Of a stretch of 64,000 bases of DNA, positions 45,971 to 58,440 are shown in pieces. The position numbers and the translations under genes were made by a program. The stretch's first letter is position 1. Each line of letters begins with the position of its first letter. Below the pieces are notes generated by a model. That model had not been told where the DNA came from, searched no databases, and saw only the letters and a list, made by a program, of their open reading frames with translations. Origin of the DNA: Spirodela intermedia (Eukaryota > Streptophyta > Magnoliopsida > Alismatales > Araceae); NCBI GenBank assembly GCA_902729315.2, contig LR746271.1, positions 5,414,001 through 5,478,000 of the forward strand, in the 5' to 3' direction.

Positions 45971-48713
45971 AACCATAGATGGAAAGCTCAATCAACCATT
46001 TGAAAAGGATTTACACTTTGGTGTCAATCCCTCTTATTTGTTTCTAATTAAAGCATCATATTGTTTTTTAGTAACTGAATAAAGAAAACAAAGTTGTGAG
46101 GGGACGCAAAACTAATAACAAAGGATTGCATCCAAGATATAGGAATTCATTTGGAGGAACCTTATAGTTACTCACCAGACTTTGAGAGAATTTAAATATA
46201 TTTTATGTATAAATTCAAATTTTCTCAAAAACATATTTCAAATTATTTTTAAAATTGAAACTTTAAGGAAGATAATTTGAATTCATCATGAACGTAATTT
46301 TACATATTTCAAATATTCAAGCTATATTTTAATGCTCTTCTTGATCCAATACAAGTTGTGATACCCTTTGAATGAGAAATGAGGTTCTAAGAGAGGAAGT
46401 TTTCCTTGTAGTGCATTCTCCTAAAAGACTGCATCCCTTCAATCTTTGTATGCTGCCACCTAGCGTTGAGCCTTCTCAACATTGGCTTAGCCATAACTGA
46501 GGCTAGCATGAGATGGCAAAAGTTAATAGGCCTAGATAGAGCTTTATAATAAAATAGCATTAGGAATCGACAAACGTTCTCTTGATTAGAGGAACAAATC
46601 ATTCTACTAGCCAACTGATGAACTCGAATTAGAGGTTAAATATATTGTCGTGATGCAACTAAGTTCATATAAATAATATTTATAAAACCTCACTCTTCTA
46701 TTTTGGATAAATAAGAGTCGATCCTTAGGGAGTGTGGATAATGAGGGTAAAAATTCTACCTATTTTATTTTTATAGATATATATACTTGAGATTGTGAAA
46801 AGTAGAATTAAATATAAAAGGGCGAAGATAAGAGTTATGAAAAGCATGACAAAGGGGAGAGAATAAATCTAACACAATAGAATGATAGAATAAATAATAG
46901 AAATAGTTCAAAGTAAAAGTTAATCTATATATGGAGATAATTACAAGGATGTCCAAAATCTATATCTTACACAAATCTTGTTGTGCGCTAGTCCTAGACC
47001 GAGTGATGCTTGATCCATAATGATCTTGATGCACTCCAGGTAATATCTTCTCCAAAATGATCTTGGGCACGAGAATGTCATTGACCAGGCCTTGATTTCT
47101 CCCATGTTTCCTTCAGCTAGCCACTATTAGAAAAAGAGCTAAAAAACACCCTCCAAGACGAGGGCGAGATATCTTAATCCTCTTGAGAATTAGGTCCCTC
47201 AAATGGACAGTTATGATTAATAACCGACTCTCTTAGTGGACGGTCCAAATCATTTCATGAGGACAGCACTCTAATCCTTCTCTTAAACTCATCTTAAGAC
47301 ACCCTAAGATGAGTGGCTTAGATCTTATCTCTTGATAACCTTTTAAGTCTAAATAAGCTAGGCCAAAGTGACACCCTCTCTTGAGCCCATAAATATATTA
47401 GGCCCGCCCTCTCCATAAGACTTGAGCTTTTCATTGGGCTAAAGACTTGGCTTCTTCCATTACTTCTAACTCATATTAAGAGCTCATATAAGTCTTTGCA
47501 ATCAAATAATTATTAAGAAAATATGAGAGAATCACTATTTGAGTTCATAAAAGTCAAGTGGGGTTAGTGTCATAATATAAATAAAACAAATAGAATATTA
47601 TGTATTAGGACTTAAATGATAAAACATTATGAATGTCATAATGAGTCGGTAACCTATAATTATATTATCTACCTATTAATTAACATCTATATATAAGATA
47701 TTAATGTATAGATACAACTACTAATTTATAATTATCACCAACACTAGCTGCTCATAGGTAGAGGACACAAGTACTAAAGAGTTACATGAGGCACTAAAAG
47801 TTCTCACCACACACATTTCACTCCTTCAACACCTACTGAAATCTACACTACTGGCAAAAGATGAAATATACTAGAAGGTCTATGAGTGAAACCATTTGGT
47901 GGCATGCACCACACTCAAGAAAGAGAGTTTCTTGTAGGACCTTGATCACTATGTCCAAGCAGTGTACACTTTAGAATAAAAGAAGTTGTGGTCGTATATG
48001 AAAATAGAAGATTAAAACCATCTATTAATACTTAGGATGAATTTGTGAAAGAATTGAGTAGTTCACTCGAACTAAGAGTGCATGGATGGCATAGGAGGCA
48101 TTCTACCAAAAGAAAAGGTTTCTAGTATTGACTTCATATAGGCCCCGACTGAAATGAATTGGTTAGTTGTCTCATATATGCATTATCATTTTATTTACTG
48201 GTACATTTTAGATTATGAAATTCATTGGTGACAGAACTTTACTGGTACTAGTTAATTGATCAATGACCTTGCTTCTTTATTTGAAAGACAGTTTTTTGAT
48301 AAAACAATTATATTGAGTTTCAAGGGTATCAATAAGTAGGTGTTAAGATTCCATCACATATGTTGTTGGCCTCATAACTTCAGATTTTTTATGGGTAAAA
48401 CATCATGTGTGCCAAAGTAGGAGTAGGAGGGAAGGCTAAGGTGAAGTTAAGTTCAACAAACAAACTTTGTTGGGGCCTCAAAGTGTTGTTCCAATAGATG
48501 TGGAAATACAAAGTCTTCAGCTTGTGAGAAGGATTTGTGCTCTTGTTTTCTAATTGACATGTTGTGTTGTGTAGGTGACATAGAAGTAAAAAGATGGTGC
48601 ATAACAACAATGAGGATTAATGAGTTTTGTGGTGATGATAGGTGAGAAGGATATATGTGGAATGTCTTGGAACGAGTAGGTTTCATGAAAAATCATGTGA
48701 TGAAATAAATTAG
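45971..48713. other. Unassigned AT-rich DNA
   Basis: No gene recognised. The 75-codon minus frame at 46614-46387 (QENVCRFLMLFYYKALSRPI) is not identifiable. 46670-46745 has a CTTAGGGAGTGTGGATAATG phrase loosely like the start of repeat E. The segment 46990-47470 resembles non-coding retroelement DNA without diagnostic motifs. Confidence 0.3.
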
Positions 48714-50037
48714 TGATAAATTTTCATTATCATGAGTTAATAGTTAATTAATAATATAGTTTTAGCCTTAACTCATGATAAATAGATATATTTGTGTTAA
48801 ATTATGAAAACTAGTTTTTAATTTGTTAATATGAATTTTTGGCTAATTATGTGATTTTCTACGAATTTATATAATTTTATAATCCTATTTTTGAGATAAA
48901 TGAAGAAAAATAAAATAAAATAAAAAGATAGAAAAAGAGGGGAACCCTCCGGCCAGCCAAGCCTACAAGCAAGTTGGAAGAACAATCGAGTAGAGCCACG
49001 AGTAAGAGATCAAGCAGCTAAAGATTGACCGATAGGAGGCACATGTGCGTCACTTCCATTCCATAACACCCGTGGCCAATCGGGCACGTGACAAAGGAAC
49101 TCAATGATTTTGAAATCTGGTATTACTATATATTCATCTCAAAATTTAATATATAACTAATGTGGGACTAAATTGTTAGTCACACTTTTTCTGAAATATT
49201 TTTGATGATTTTAATACCTAAAATATCCCTTATTTATAATAATGAGATATCATGATGACATCACTTTATAAGGGTATTCGAGTACTCATTTCACTCTCTC
49301 ATGTAAGTAGGTGACTAGCACAAGTTTGACCCACTTCGTTCCTACCAAGCCAAAACTCATATTTTTATTTGACCCACTTCGTTGATTTCTACACTTCACA
49401 AGAAGATCTAAAGATTGTCTATGTCATTTGTGTCAAAGGAGAGCCTTTGAGGCTATGGACACTATACAATATTCCTTCATAACACATAGAATTTTAACAA
49501 TCATTGTCATAAATCTAGAACTCTACCTTTTTTACTTTTAATTTAATTTTTGCTGAATTTAGTGATACTTGTGTGACTTCAAGTTACTAAGATATTTTTT
49601 ATTTAATTAAGATTTTTCTACCTTTTATAGATCTTAATTTGACCAATTAAACTATATGTAATCACTTAAGTAAGAATCATTGAGTGGAGCTCTATTTCTA
49701 CCTGAATCACATTCCTTAGGAAACTAATGTCATCCTGATATCCACACCGTTATTTTCCTTTTCTGTGAATTTTAAATATATTTTATATTCATCATTTAGT
49801 CTAAAACTCATAATAAACCATATTCTTTTAGAAAAATTCTGAAATATTACCTAATCCCGATATTATCTTACATCGTTATGATCGATCTGGAAATTCTCTA
49901 CTATTTTTGGAATATTGTATCAAATTATAATTAATTTATTTTTTCTGAAATATTTTTAAAAATCCAAAAATTACTATTTTCTTATTTTATAAATTTTAAA
50001 TTTATATGATTTATTATACAACAACTAAGTCACATCA
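48714..50037 (+). mobile_element. Solo LTR L2 (family L), plus orientation
   Basis: Starts TGATAAATTTTCATTATCAT and ends AACTAAGTCACATCA (1324 bp), colinear with the copy at 59822 but with an internal deletion and extensive CpG loss. Flanks are ATTAG and ATAAG (4 of 5 match), consistent with a decayed 5-bp target duplication. No internal genes adjoin. Confidence 0.78.
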
Positions 50038-50109
50038 ATAAGCATGTCTAATTAAAATATTAGAGAAATTTTAGTTAGTGGAGAGTCAACTTTTCTTGAC
50101 TTTGGGTAC

Positions 50110-50930
50110 TAATGAGTTAAATTTTCTATAGATATTGTTAGTTTTTAATCTTCTCAATCAAAAATATTGAGTTATGTTTTAATTTGATTTGCAAAATACT
50201 CATAGATAGTAATGAGTGTAGTCATCTCCTCATGGAATTTGAGGCTTACGATTAATGCTTGTTCTAATGAAGGAATTGATGGGAAAGAAAACGAGTGAGT
50301 TGTGGATTGGAAAGAGAGAAGATGATGAATCTAGATTTGATTTATCAGATCTAGTTGGCATAAAAACAGCAAGTAATTGATCACAACTTCTACTCCAAAA
50401 TTCCTAAATAAAATCTACTCTAAACTAAACTAAACAGAACTCTTCATCGCGAAACTAACTTGGTGTCACCGCTCCTTCTTCCTTACTTCTGCTAGGAAGA
50501 GGCATTCACTTGAAGTAGCAAGAGAGACCTCGCTCAAGCAAGATGAGGAGTGCTCTAGATTGACACACCCGCATTCACATGATGTAGAACTTAGAAAACC
50601 CTAAACCCTCTGGGCTAGCTGAATCGCCAAATGTTTCCTTAATCAAAAAGTTGTTTGTAACATAAGTTTTCCCCCAATGTATAGGGTGGTGTTCCCTCTC
50701 TCTCCTCTTTCGCTTACCTCTCATGCACACGAGAGAAGCTACTCAAAGGTTCTAGTGACTTCGTCCCCCACAAGGCCACACTCTATCAAATTGATGGGCT
50801 CCCTTCTTATGTGCTCTCTCTTAAGATGTCAAATCCTTCTCTCGCCAAAAAGCTGCCTCCTCAATCTCACAAGTAACGGTTGAGTTATTGTATCACAGCC
50901 GTTGATGAAGTGGCTACAACCTAAGGCATA
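50110..50930. repeat. Dispersed repeat R2, copy 1
   Basis: Colinear in direct orientation with 62845-63579. Anchors are TGAGTTAAATTTTCTATAGA, TTGTTAGTTTTTAATCT, TGGTGTCACCGCTCCTTC, AGAAAACCCTAAACCCTCTG, AATGTATAGGGTGGTGTTCC and AAGGCCACACTCTATCAAAT. Probably part of an LTR. The 68-codon frame beginning at 50677 has an equivalent in copy 2 (63385 on), but the rest of the repeat is non-coding. Confidence 0.7.
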
Positions 50931-50941
50931 AATTCCTAAAA

Positions 50942-52155
50942 TTGTTGGAAAATGATTAGGAAAATCACAAAAGCATATTCAATGTGTAAAATAATCTGGT
51001 TTAATAAGCCATCCAAATGTGTTTGAGGAGATTAATCTTATGAAATTCTAATAAATATTTAAAATATTAATTTACATTGAAACATATTAAAAATCATATT
51101 TATTGATGTGAACAACACATTAATAATATCATAGAAATGTAAAATTAACTAAGTCAAGATGTATTCCAACACATTATTCATGTGTTATCACAGCCCCCAA
51201 CTTCTTCCATTCCTAGTCCCTTAGCAATGGATTAAGAAGGATTGTGTTGCTATGATTTCATTGCACTCATCTTCATCATTACCTGCATAATCATGAACTT
51301 GCACTTCATAATACTCAAAGAAAAATTAACTCATTTCATATTTAGACATCTCTAAGTTTTCATTAGACAAATATTAGAACCTCAATACTTCCATTTCTCA
51401 CTAATTTACTTTGTCTTGAGACCAACTTTTGTTCTTTGAATCCTTGTCATGCTCGGCTCATATGCACAAAATTTTGACTTGTAGCTCTAATTCCACCAGC
51501 TTGCTCTTCTATTTTTTTATCCCATGCCGGTAGTTTTCCATAGATAACTTTTTTTCTTTTTGTCTTAGCCTCACAAGTGGAATCTCCATGGGACAATTGG
51601 GAAACCCCTCTTTGTTACGTGTGTCTTCTAGACTTCACTCTACATGGTTGAAGAACAGGTAAGTATCTCACAAGTCTTGCTGATTCTAATCTCACATGTG
51701 GAAGCCCCACGGAATCAGGAAAGGTGATTTCATTAATATGTGGCAAGCACCTTTTCACCCATTTGAAAATATTTTTGTACTCTCTTGTTGTGGAGGCTTT
51801 ATTTTACCTTATTTTCTTTTTGGCTGGTGTAGTCTTCACTATAGTCAAACTTCACATTTTGATGCAGCAATGACTAATGATTCAAAGATACTTCAGGTAA
51901 CTCTAATACAGTTCAACTATGTTTTGATATAGTATGATGGGATGTAATTTCCTATGTTAAATCTAATATAGAGATACGTCAAAATGAAGTTTTGCTAGTA
52001 ATCAATGTGATTGATCCATACTATAATTCATGATCATGATGGTATTTTTCCTATCACCAAACTAAAAATTTCACAGTTTGTGCTTTGATTTAAGGAAGTT
52101 TTGAAATGTATGAAGTGTAATAGACTCATGCATTTCTTACCTTTAGCATTGTGCA
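50942..52155 (-). mobile_element. Candidate 3' LTR of the minus-strand Athila-like element
   Basis: On the minus strand it starts TGCACAATGC directly after a polypurine run (52167-52156) and may end ...TTTTCCAACA at 50942. The boundaries rest on TG/CA ends and the polypurine tract only; a matching 5' LTR beyond the gag end (58.4 kb) was not found, so confidence is limited. Confidence 0.4.
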
Positions 52156-52190
52156 CCCCCCCCCCCCAAGTAGAATCGCACAGTGTCCTC
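52156..52190 (-). other. Polypurine tract of the minus-strand Athila-like element
   Basis: Minus strand reads GAGGACACTGTGCGATTCTA, CTT, then twelve G residues, immediately before TGCACAATGC. This GAGGACA...AGTTT/ACTTGGGG arrangement is the plus-strand primer site of Athila/Tat-type elements and parallels that at 19275-19304. Confidence 0.65.
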
Positions 52191-52439
52191 AATGTACTTT
52201 GAAAGAAAGAGGAATAGAATTAGGGGTGAAGGATATCAAACCCATAATGATTGTCGAAGAAGATATACTTCAGCTTAACATAGTGACCTCTGCAAAAGAA
52301 AGAAGTAAAAAGAAAACAGCTCAACAAATGTTACATAAGAAAAAAGGAAAAATAGAAAGAGAACAATCAAAATAAAAGAGGAATTTTCTGCTGCGACAGT
52401 CAGCAACTGCTGCTAAGATGAGAAGGCTAAGAAATTTTT

Positions 52440-54480
52440 ACTACTGACTGGTCATGCTCAAGGTATGATTTGAGATGCTGGCGATTAACCTTGAAGGTTC
52501 TCCCTGTTTTAGGATCTGAAATTAAAATAGCTCCATAGTTATAGATCTCCACGATAATGTAAAGACCATCCCAACGAGATTTGAGTTTACCAAGAAATAA
52601 TTTAAATCATGAGTTATATAACCAAACTTTTCAATTTTCACAAAATGATTTACAACTTAAGTTCTTGACATAAAAAGCTTTGAGTTTGGCTTTGTAAATG
52701 CGAGAATTCTCATAGGCTTCATTGCGTAGCTCTTGAAATTCTTGCATTTGAAGAAGATGATGTTTTCCTACATGATCTAAAAAGAAATTAAGTTGTTTAA
52801 TAGCCCAATAAGCATGGTGCTCATATTCAACCAATAGATGACAAGATATACTATAGATAAGATGATAAGGAGACATGCCAATGGATTTTTTATAAACTAT
52901 TCTATAGGCCCTCAAGGCATCAAGTAACTTTTTTGTCCAATCTTTTTCTGAACAATCTTTTTCAAAAAAAAATTAATCTCTCTATTGTTGAGTTCTACTT
53001 GGCCATTAGCTTGGGGATGATATGGGGTTGTGATCTTATATTGGACACCATACTTCTTAAGTAAACTCCTAAAATCACTACTGTTAAAGTGAGATCCCCC
53101 ATCACTAATGATGACATGAGGACAACCAAATCGAGAGAGTATATTCTGAACAATAAGTTTTAAAATAGTTTTGTGGTCATTTTTTCTAGTAGGTATGGCT
53201 TCTACCCATTTTGAAACATAGTCCATAGCTAAAAGAATATATTTATAACTTGCAAAAGGAGGAAATAGACCCATTAAATTAATTTCTCATAAATCAAAAA
53301 TTTCTACCTCTAAAATTTGTTAGAGCGGCATTGTGTCTCTCTTGAAGATGTTCACAGCAGCTTGACATATTCTACATAACCTGCAGAAATTATAAGCATC
53401 TCAAAAATAGTTGGCCAATAGAAGTCACTTTGAAATATTTTTACAGCAATCTTTTTAGAGGCAAAATGTCCCCCATATGTAGAAAAGTAGCACATAATTA
53501 AAATATTAAACTACTCCTCTAGGACACATTGGCGAAGGATTTGATCAACTCCTAGGTAAAATAATTCTAATTCTTCTCAAAATTAATACTTTAGCTCACT
53601 AAAAAAGTTTCATTTAATACTTGTAGACCAATTAGGAGGTAATTACCTTGTTACTATCTAATTAACCATATGGGCATACCAAGGTATTTTGCATGCATTA
53701 ATATTAAGCAATTGCTCATTAGGAAAATCATCTAAAAGGGGCACATTAGTATGTGATCAGCCACAGAATTTTCACTTACCTTTTTATCTTTGATATCTTA
53801 GATTAAACTCTTGTAATAATAAAACCCATCTAATCAATCTAGGCTTGGCTTTTTTTTTTAATTAAAACTTAATGGCAAAATGATCAGTGAAAACTGTAAC
53901 CTTGCTGCCTAAAAGATAAGATCGTTTTTTTTCTAAAGCAAAAAAAATAGCCAACAATTCTTTTTCAGTAGTAGTATAATTTAATTGGGCATCGACAAGA
54001 GTCTTACTAGCATAATATATGGTGACTGATTTCTTATTAATTCATTGACTCAATACACCTCCACTGCAAACTCAAAAGCATCAGACATTAACTCAAATGG
54101 ATGGGTTCAGTCAAGAACTTGGAGGATAGGAGCCTTGATAAGAGCTTGTTTAATTTTAAGAAAATTTGATTCTCCTACAACATTTATCACAAAAATTTTC
54201 TCCTTAGCTAGGAGTTGGGTTAGCAATTTAGCAAGATTGGTAAAGCCTTCAATAAATCATCTATAGAAACCTACACGACCTAAGAAGGTATGTAGCTGAT
54301 GTATAGAAGTGGGAAGAGGAAGATTTTGGATCCATCTACTAGTTGTAGCTCCAAAAATAAAGATTGTGTATCACCTACTTTATACATAACATATAGAGCT
54401 TTGGGCAATATATTAACGCTTGCCCCTAAATCAAGTAAAGAGCGGGTGAATTCATACCTCAAATCTCACATTTGATGAGA
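52440..54480 (-). pseudogene. Athila-like pol remnant: protease, RNase H, integrase; most of RT deleted
   Basis: Read from high to low coordinates. A protease with DLGASVNILP (54462-54280) is truncated and joined at about 54290 to the last part of RT (LGRV-FY, ANPTP). Then come the RNase H strings YASKTLVDAQLNYTTTEKEL, LAIFFALEKKRSYLLGSKV and FTDHFAIKF (about 54010-53865), and integrase core ILLAMDYVSKWVEAIPTRKN, VIISDGGSHF and GQVELNNREI (53274-52912), whose D-D-E residues are all visible. The C-terminal module GKLKSRWDGLYIIVEIYN and KTGRTFKVNRQHLKSYLE ends near 52460. Several stops and shifts; the reverse transcriptase palm motifs are gone. Gag lies upstream and a polypurine tract downstream in the same orientation. 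Confidence 0.88.
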
Positions 54481-54655
54481 GAGCTCCTAGATCTCGTCAT
54501 TTTGTTGAGATTTGATTTAGTAAAATCGAACTTATTATTTCAGACAACTAAATATATTTATGTTTCTTCTAAGAATGCATAATTCTTTTAAAAATTTAGC
54601 ATAAGAAGTAATGCGTTGGATTGCATCTATCGAAAGAATACTAATGGTGACTTAC

Positions 54656-56192
54656 TTAAAACTTCTTAAATTTTGTATCTTGATCTATAATCTTTGGCTT
54701 ATTGTCCTTTAAAGCTTTACAAAAAGGGATTGGAGGGTTATATCTCTCTAGATCAGGTTTTACCCTCTCCTTTCCCTTATCCTTACTTTGTGTCAAACTC
54801 ATATCTTCAGTTGTTGTTGGTTCCTCCTGCTCATTCTCTAAATTTTCTATACCCACAAAGTAAGGGTCAAATAAAATCCTCCCACTTCGAAGTTTAGAAA
54901 TAGCATTATGTGTTTCTTTGTCCAGATCATGGCAATCGACTTGATTAATGTGATGTTGACCCAAGGAATTAATCAAAATCTGAGGATTAATAGATGACTA
55001 TGTTGGGAATTGACTTGCTTCTCTATTGCTATTGCTGATTTCCAATTGATTATCATTTCACTTCTTGGATCCATTTAGATCAGATTGTTGTCTTCCCTTG
55101 ATCTATAGTTCCATTCATTCCATTTTTCAACTTAGCTTTTGTTGTTCTTGCAGCATTTGCTTAAGCAATTCCTACATAGACAAATCAGATCCACCTGCAT
55201 GTGACTGTAAATGATGATTAGAAGGGAAATTATCTTGATCTTGAAAATATTGCTTCTAAAATGACAAGTTCTATGGAGGAACAAATGGCCCAAACTGATG
55301 GACTATTTCCTGATTTTTCCTCCAACCATTGGCTTGATTAGTGCCAAATTGGTTGTCTATAATTTGCATTATAATTATTATTGGAGGATGTATTTTGCCC
55401 ATGTCTTTGCCAACTATTACTTGACATAAATTAGTTTGATTTGAACTGGTCGTTGACTGCCTTGATCTGGTCATATTTTGGACAGTCAACTTATATATGT
55501 TCATAACTTAAACATAGTGCACATGCTGACATATCTGGCTCTTGTTTGGGAGGTTACTAGTCGAATTCATTTACTGTGGATTTATTCATCAATACCCATA
55601 CACATTCAGTCAGTTTGTCTACTTCATCCATAAGGAGTCCAATCTCTATATTTTTCACATCATGGATACCTCCTCTTCTAAATCCTAAAGCTCTACCATT
55701 CTAGTTTAAAGCATAGTGATGTGCACTATTTTTCGACAATGTTTCAATAAGATCAATAGTTTCATCTTCATATTTATTCATAAAAGCCTCACTTGAAACA
55801 ACATCAATCATGTGCCTATCTCTCTCATTCAAACCTTCATAAAAAATCTGCATTAATTACCAATTTAGTATCCCATGATGTGGACACTAGTGGGTGTAAT
55901 CCTTAACTCTCTCTCATGCCTCATAAAAAGATTTTTGAGGCCTTTGCATGAAATCCTTGATTGCCGTCCTAATATAATTTATTTTTCCTACTGAATAAAA
56001 TTTCTTAAGGAATGCTACTTCCATGTCAATCCACGAATTTAGCTCCTAGACCAAGGCACCAAGCTAGTCCTTAGCTTTATCTTTGAGTGTGGAGGGGAAT
56101 AATCTCATCTTCACTCTCTCAATGGGACTATTGGGATTGTGTGAAATCTCACAAACTTGTGAAAAATCTTTAAGATGCTTATATAGCTTCAC
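54656..56192 (-). pseudogene. Athila-like gag remnant, C-terminal part (continues at 58078 beyond LTR L3)
   Basis: Minus strand from 56190 reads HNPNSPIERVKMRLFPSTLK, DKAKDWLGALV, KKFYSVGKINYI and FMQRPQKSFYEAWERV, typical of the plant retrotransposon gag domain (KMRLFPFSLKDKAK...W). Further on, ADMSALCLSYEH and VDCPKYDQIK are the decayed zinc-knuckle region (about 55530-55460), and a 106-codon open piece lies at 54976-54656. Stops are scattered throughout. The N-terminal part is separated from it by the 1.9-kb LTR L3. Confidence 0.8.
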
Positions 56193-58077
56193 TGACATAA
56201 TTGTTGTATAATAAATCACGTAAATTTAAAAATTATAAAACTATAAAATACTATTTTTTGAATATTTATAAGTATTTATGAACAAATATATTAATTATAA
56301 CTTAATAAAATTTGTAAAAATAGTAGCAATTTTTCAAATCAATCATAGGGATATATAATATAGGGTAATATTTCAGAATTTTCTACAAAAAATATGATTT
56401 TTTATAAATTTTAGACTAAAAAATAAAAATAAAATATATTTAAAATTTACGAAAAAGAGAAATAAGGGTACAGACGTCAAGATGACATCAATGTCTTGAG
56501 GAATCGGATTCAAGCGAAAATAGAGCTCTACCCAATGATTCTTACATAATTGATTAGAGATGATTTAATAGGTCAAATTAAGATCTATAAAAGCTAGAAG
56601 AATCATAATTAAATGAAGAATATTTTAGTAATTAGAAATCACACAAAGTATCACTAAATTAAGTAAAAATTAAGTTGAAAGTAGGAAAGGTAGAATTTTG
56701 GCCTCTCATTAGCGATCACCATAATTCTATGTTCGAGATGTTTATCATCCATGGCATCAAGGGCTCTCCTTGGACAAGGCCGACTTGGGCTTTCAAATTC
56801 TAGAAAATGATGGTGAAAGTTAAACTAGTTAAAAAATAATAAAATATATTTCCGATGTTGTGGTGGTGATGCGTCAGAATTTTAAGCATTCAAGAAAATT
56901 GTCATGTAATATCTACGACTTAAAGACTTCCTTAGACAAGAACGACGCGAGTAATCTCTAGATTTTCTTACAAAGTCTAAAGTTCAATAAAATAGGTCGT
57001 TGAATCATCTCTGACAACTATCATCTTGTAGAATGAAAAATTGGCGACTTTGTGGCTCTCTAGTAGTTGTCACCTAGTGGAGATGAGTTGGATGGAGGTA
57101 GGGCATATCTTAAGGAGCTTTATCCTCCAGTCTATACAGCAAGAAGATGCTCTTCATCGCATCTAGTATGCTCTCAAGAAGTGGTGACTCATCTCCTAAC
57201 AGATCATCCTCTTTCTAATGATAGCTTGTTCATCGATCAATCAGAAATAATATACTTGATAGATTTTTTCTCAATCTTTTTATCTATAATCATTTAATAA
57301 TTTTAGTAATGATACTCCACAAATTACATTGAGGAGATTTTTGTCATTGATTGAGTGACTATGACAACTTAATCCTTCATCAGCAATTTATAATAATATC
57401 ATAATTTAATCAAATAAAAGTATCAATTTTGGCTCCAGTAGAATTCAAACCCTCGCTAGTTGCCTACCTACATGAGAGAGTAAAATAAGTACTCTAATAT
57501 CCTAATAAAGTGACATCATCAGGGTAACTCCTTATGACAAACAAGGGGTACTGGAGGTACAAAACTTATTAAGACATTCCAGGAAAAGTGTGGCCACCGA
57601 TTTAGTCCCACATCAATTGTATGCCACATTTTGAGATGAATATATAGTAATACAAGCTTTAAAATGTAATGATTCTCTTTCTCACAAATGTACGACCACT
57701 CCTTACCCCACGCTTGATTGGCCATTGATGACATAGAAGGGGAGTGAAGCACATGCGTGCCCTCTACCTTGGTCTATCCTTAGCCACTTGAGCCCCTACT
57801 CATGCTTTGCCTAACTATGCTCACGACTCACTTGCGGGCCAAATTGGCTAGCGGGTTCTCCCTTTTTCTATCTTTTTTTTTCTATATTTATCTCAAAAAT
57901 AAGATTAAAAAAATTACATAAATTGACATAAAATCACATAATTAGCCAAAAAATTCACATTAACTAACTAAGAACTACTTTTCACAATTTAAAATAAATA
58001 TAAGTCTATTTATCATGAGTTAAGACTAAAACTATATTATAAATTAATTATTAACTCATAATAATGAAGACTTATCA
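56193..58077 (-). mobile_element. LTR L3 (family L) inserted into gag, minus orientation
   Basis: Minus strand starts TGATAAGTCTTCATTATTAT (58077) and ends ACAATTATGTCA (56193), 1885 bp, colinear with L1 and L4. Gag-like reading continues on both sides. Flanks AGCCA and GTGAA (minus strand) do not form a target duplication, unlike L1 and L4, so the site was altered after insertion or the element recombined with another copy. CpG sites are largely lost. Confidence 0.8.
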
Positions 58078-58440
58078 TGGCTCCTCATGAGTCATCCCAT
58101 GAAAATGTATTAACATTTGGACGATGATAATGAACTCTAAAGTCGACATCATTTTTTATAGGAGCGTTGATTCAATTCACTAGTCTATATTGTAAGGGAG
58201 TTGAGTGATCTCTAAGATGCATTCTTCTATTTTTCCTTTGGTTTTCTTCTATTTTCATTTCTTTTTCCAATGTCACTTGTACTTGTGATGTTTCTCCTAA
58301 CTCTTTTGCTAGTGGGACGACTACGTTCTTTTGGGATCTATGTGCTTCCATTCGCTTAGTTCTAGTTTTGCTAATTCGTCCTAATGTCTATACTTATCAC
58401 TATGACAATCTTATATATTTTGACTAACAAGACATGTGTA
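58078..58440 (-). pseudogene. Athila-like gag N-terminal remnant
   Basis: A minus-strand frame starting with an ATG near 58351 reads MEAHRSQKNVVVPLAKELGE and, further on, MHLRDHSTPLQYRLVN, a stop, then INAPIKNDVDFRV and NTFSWDDS, reaching the LTR L3 junction. The RTLRDYATP-like LRDHSTP and INAPI-FE/DF-strings are characteristic of the N-terminus of Athila-type gag. It belongs with 54656-56192. Confidence 0.65.

Noticed and set aside
52151-52375. 74-codon plus-strand frame next to the C run
   Set aside because: It overlaps the polypurine tract and the 3' untranslated part of the minus-strand retroelement and has no recognisable motif.
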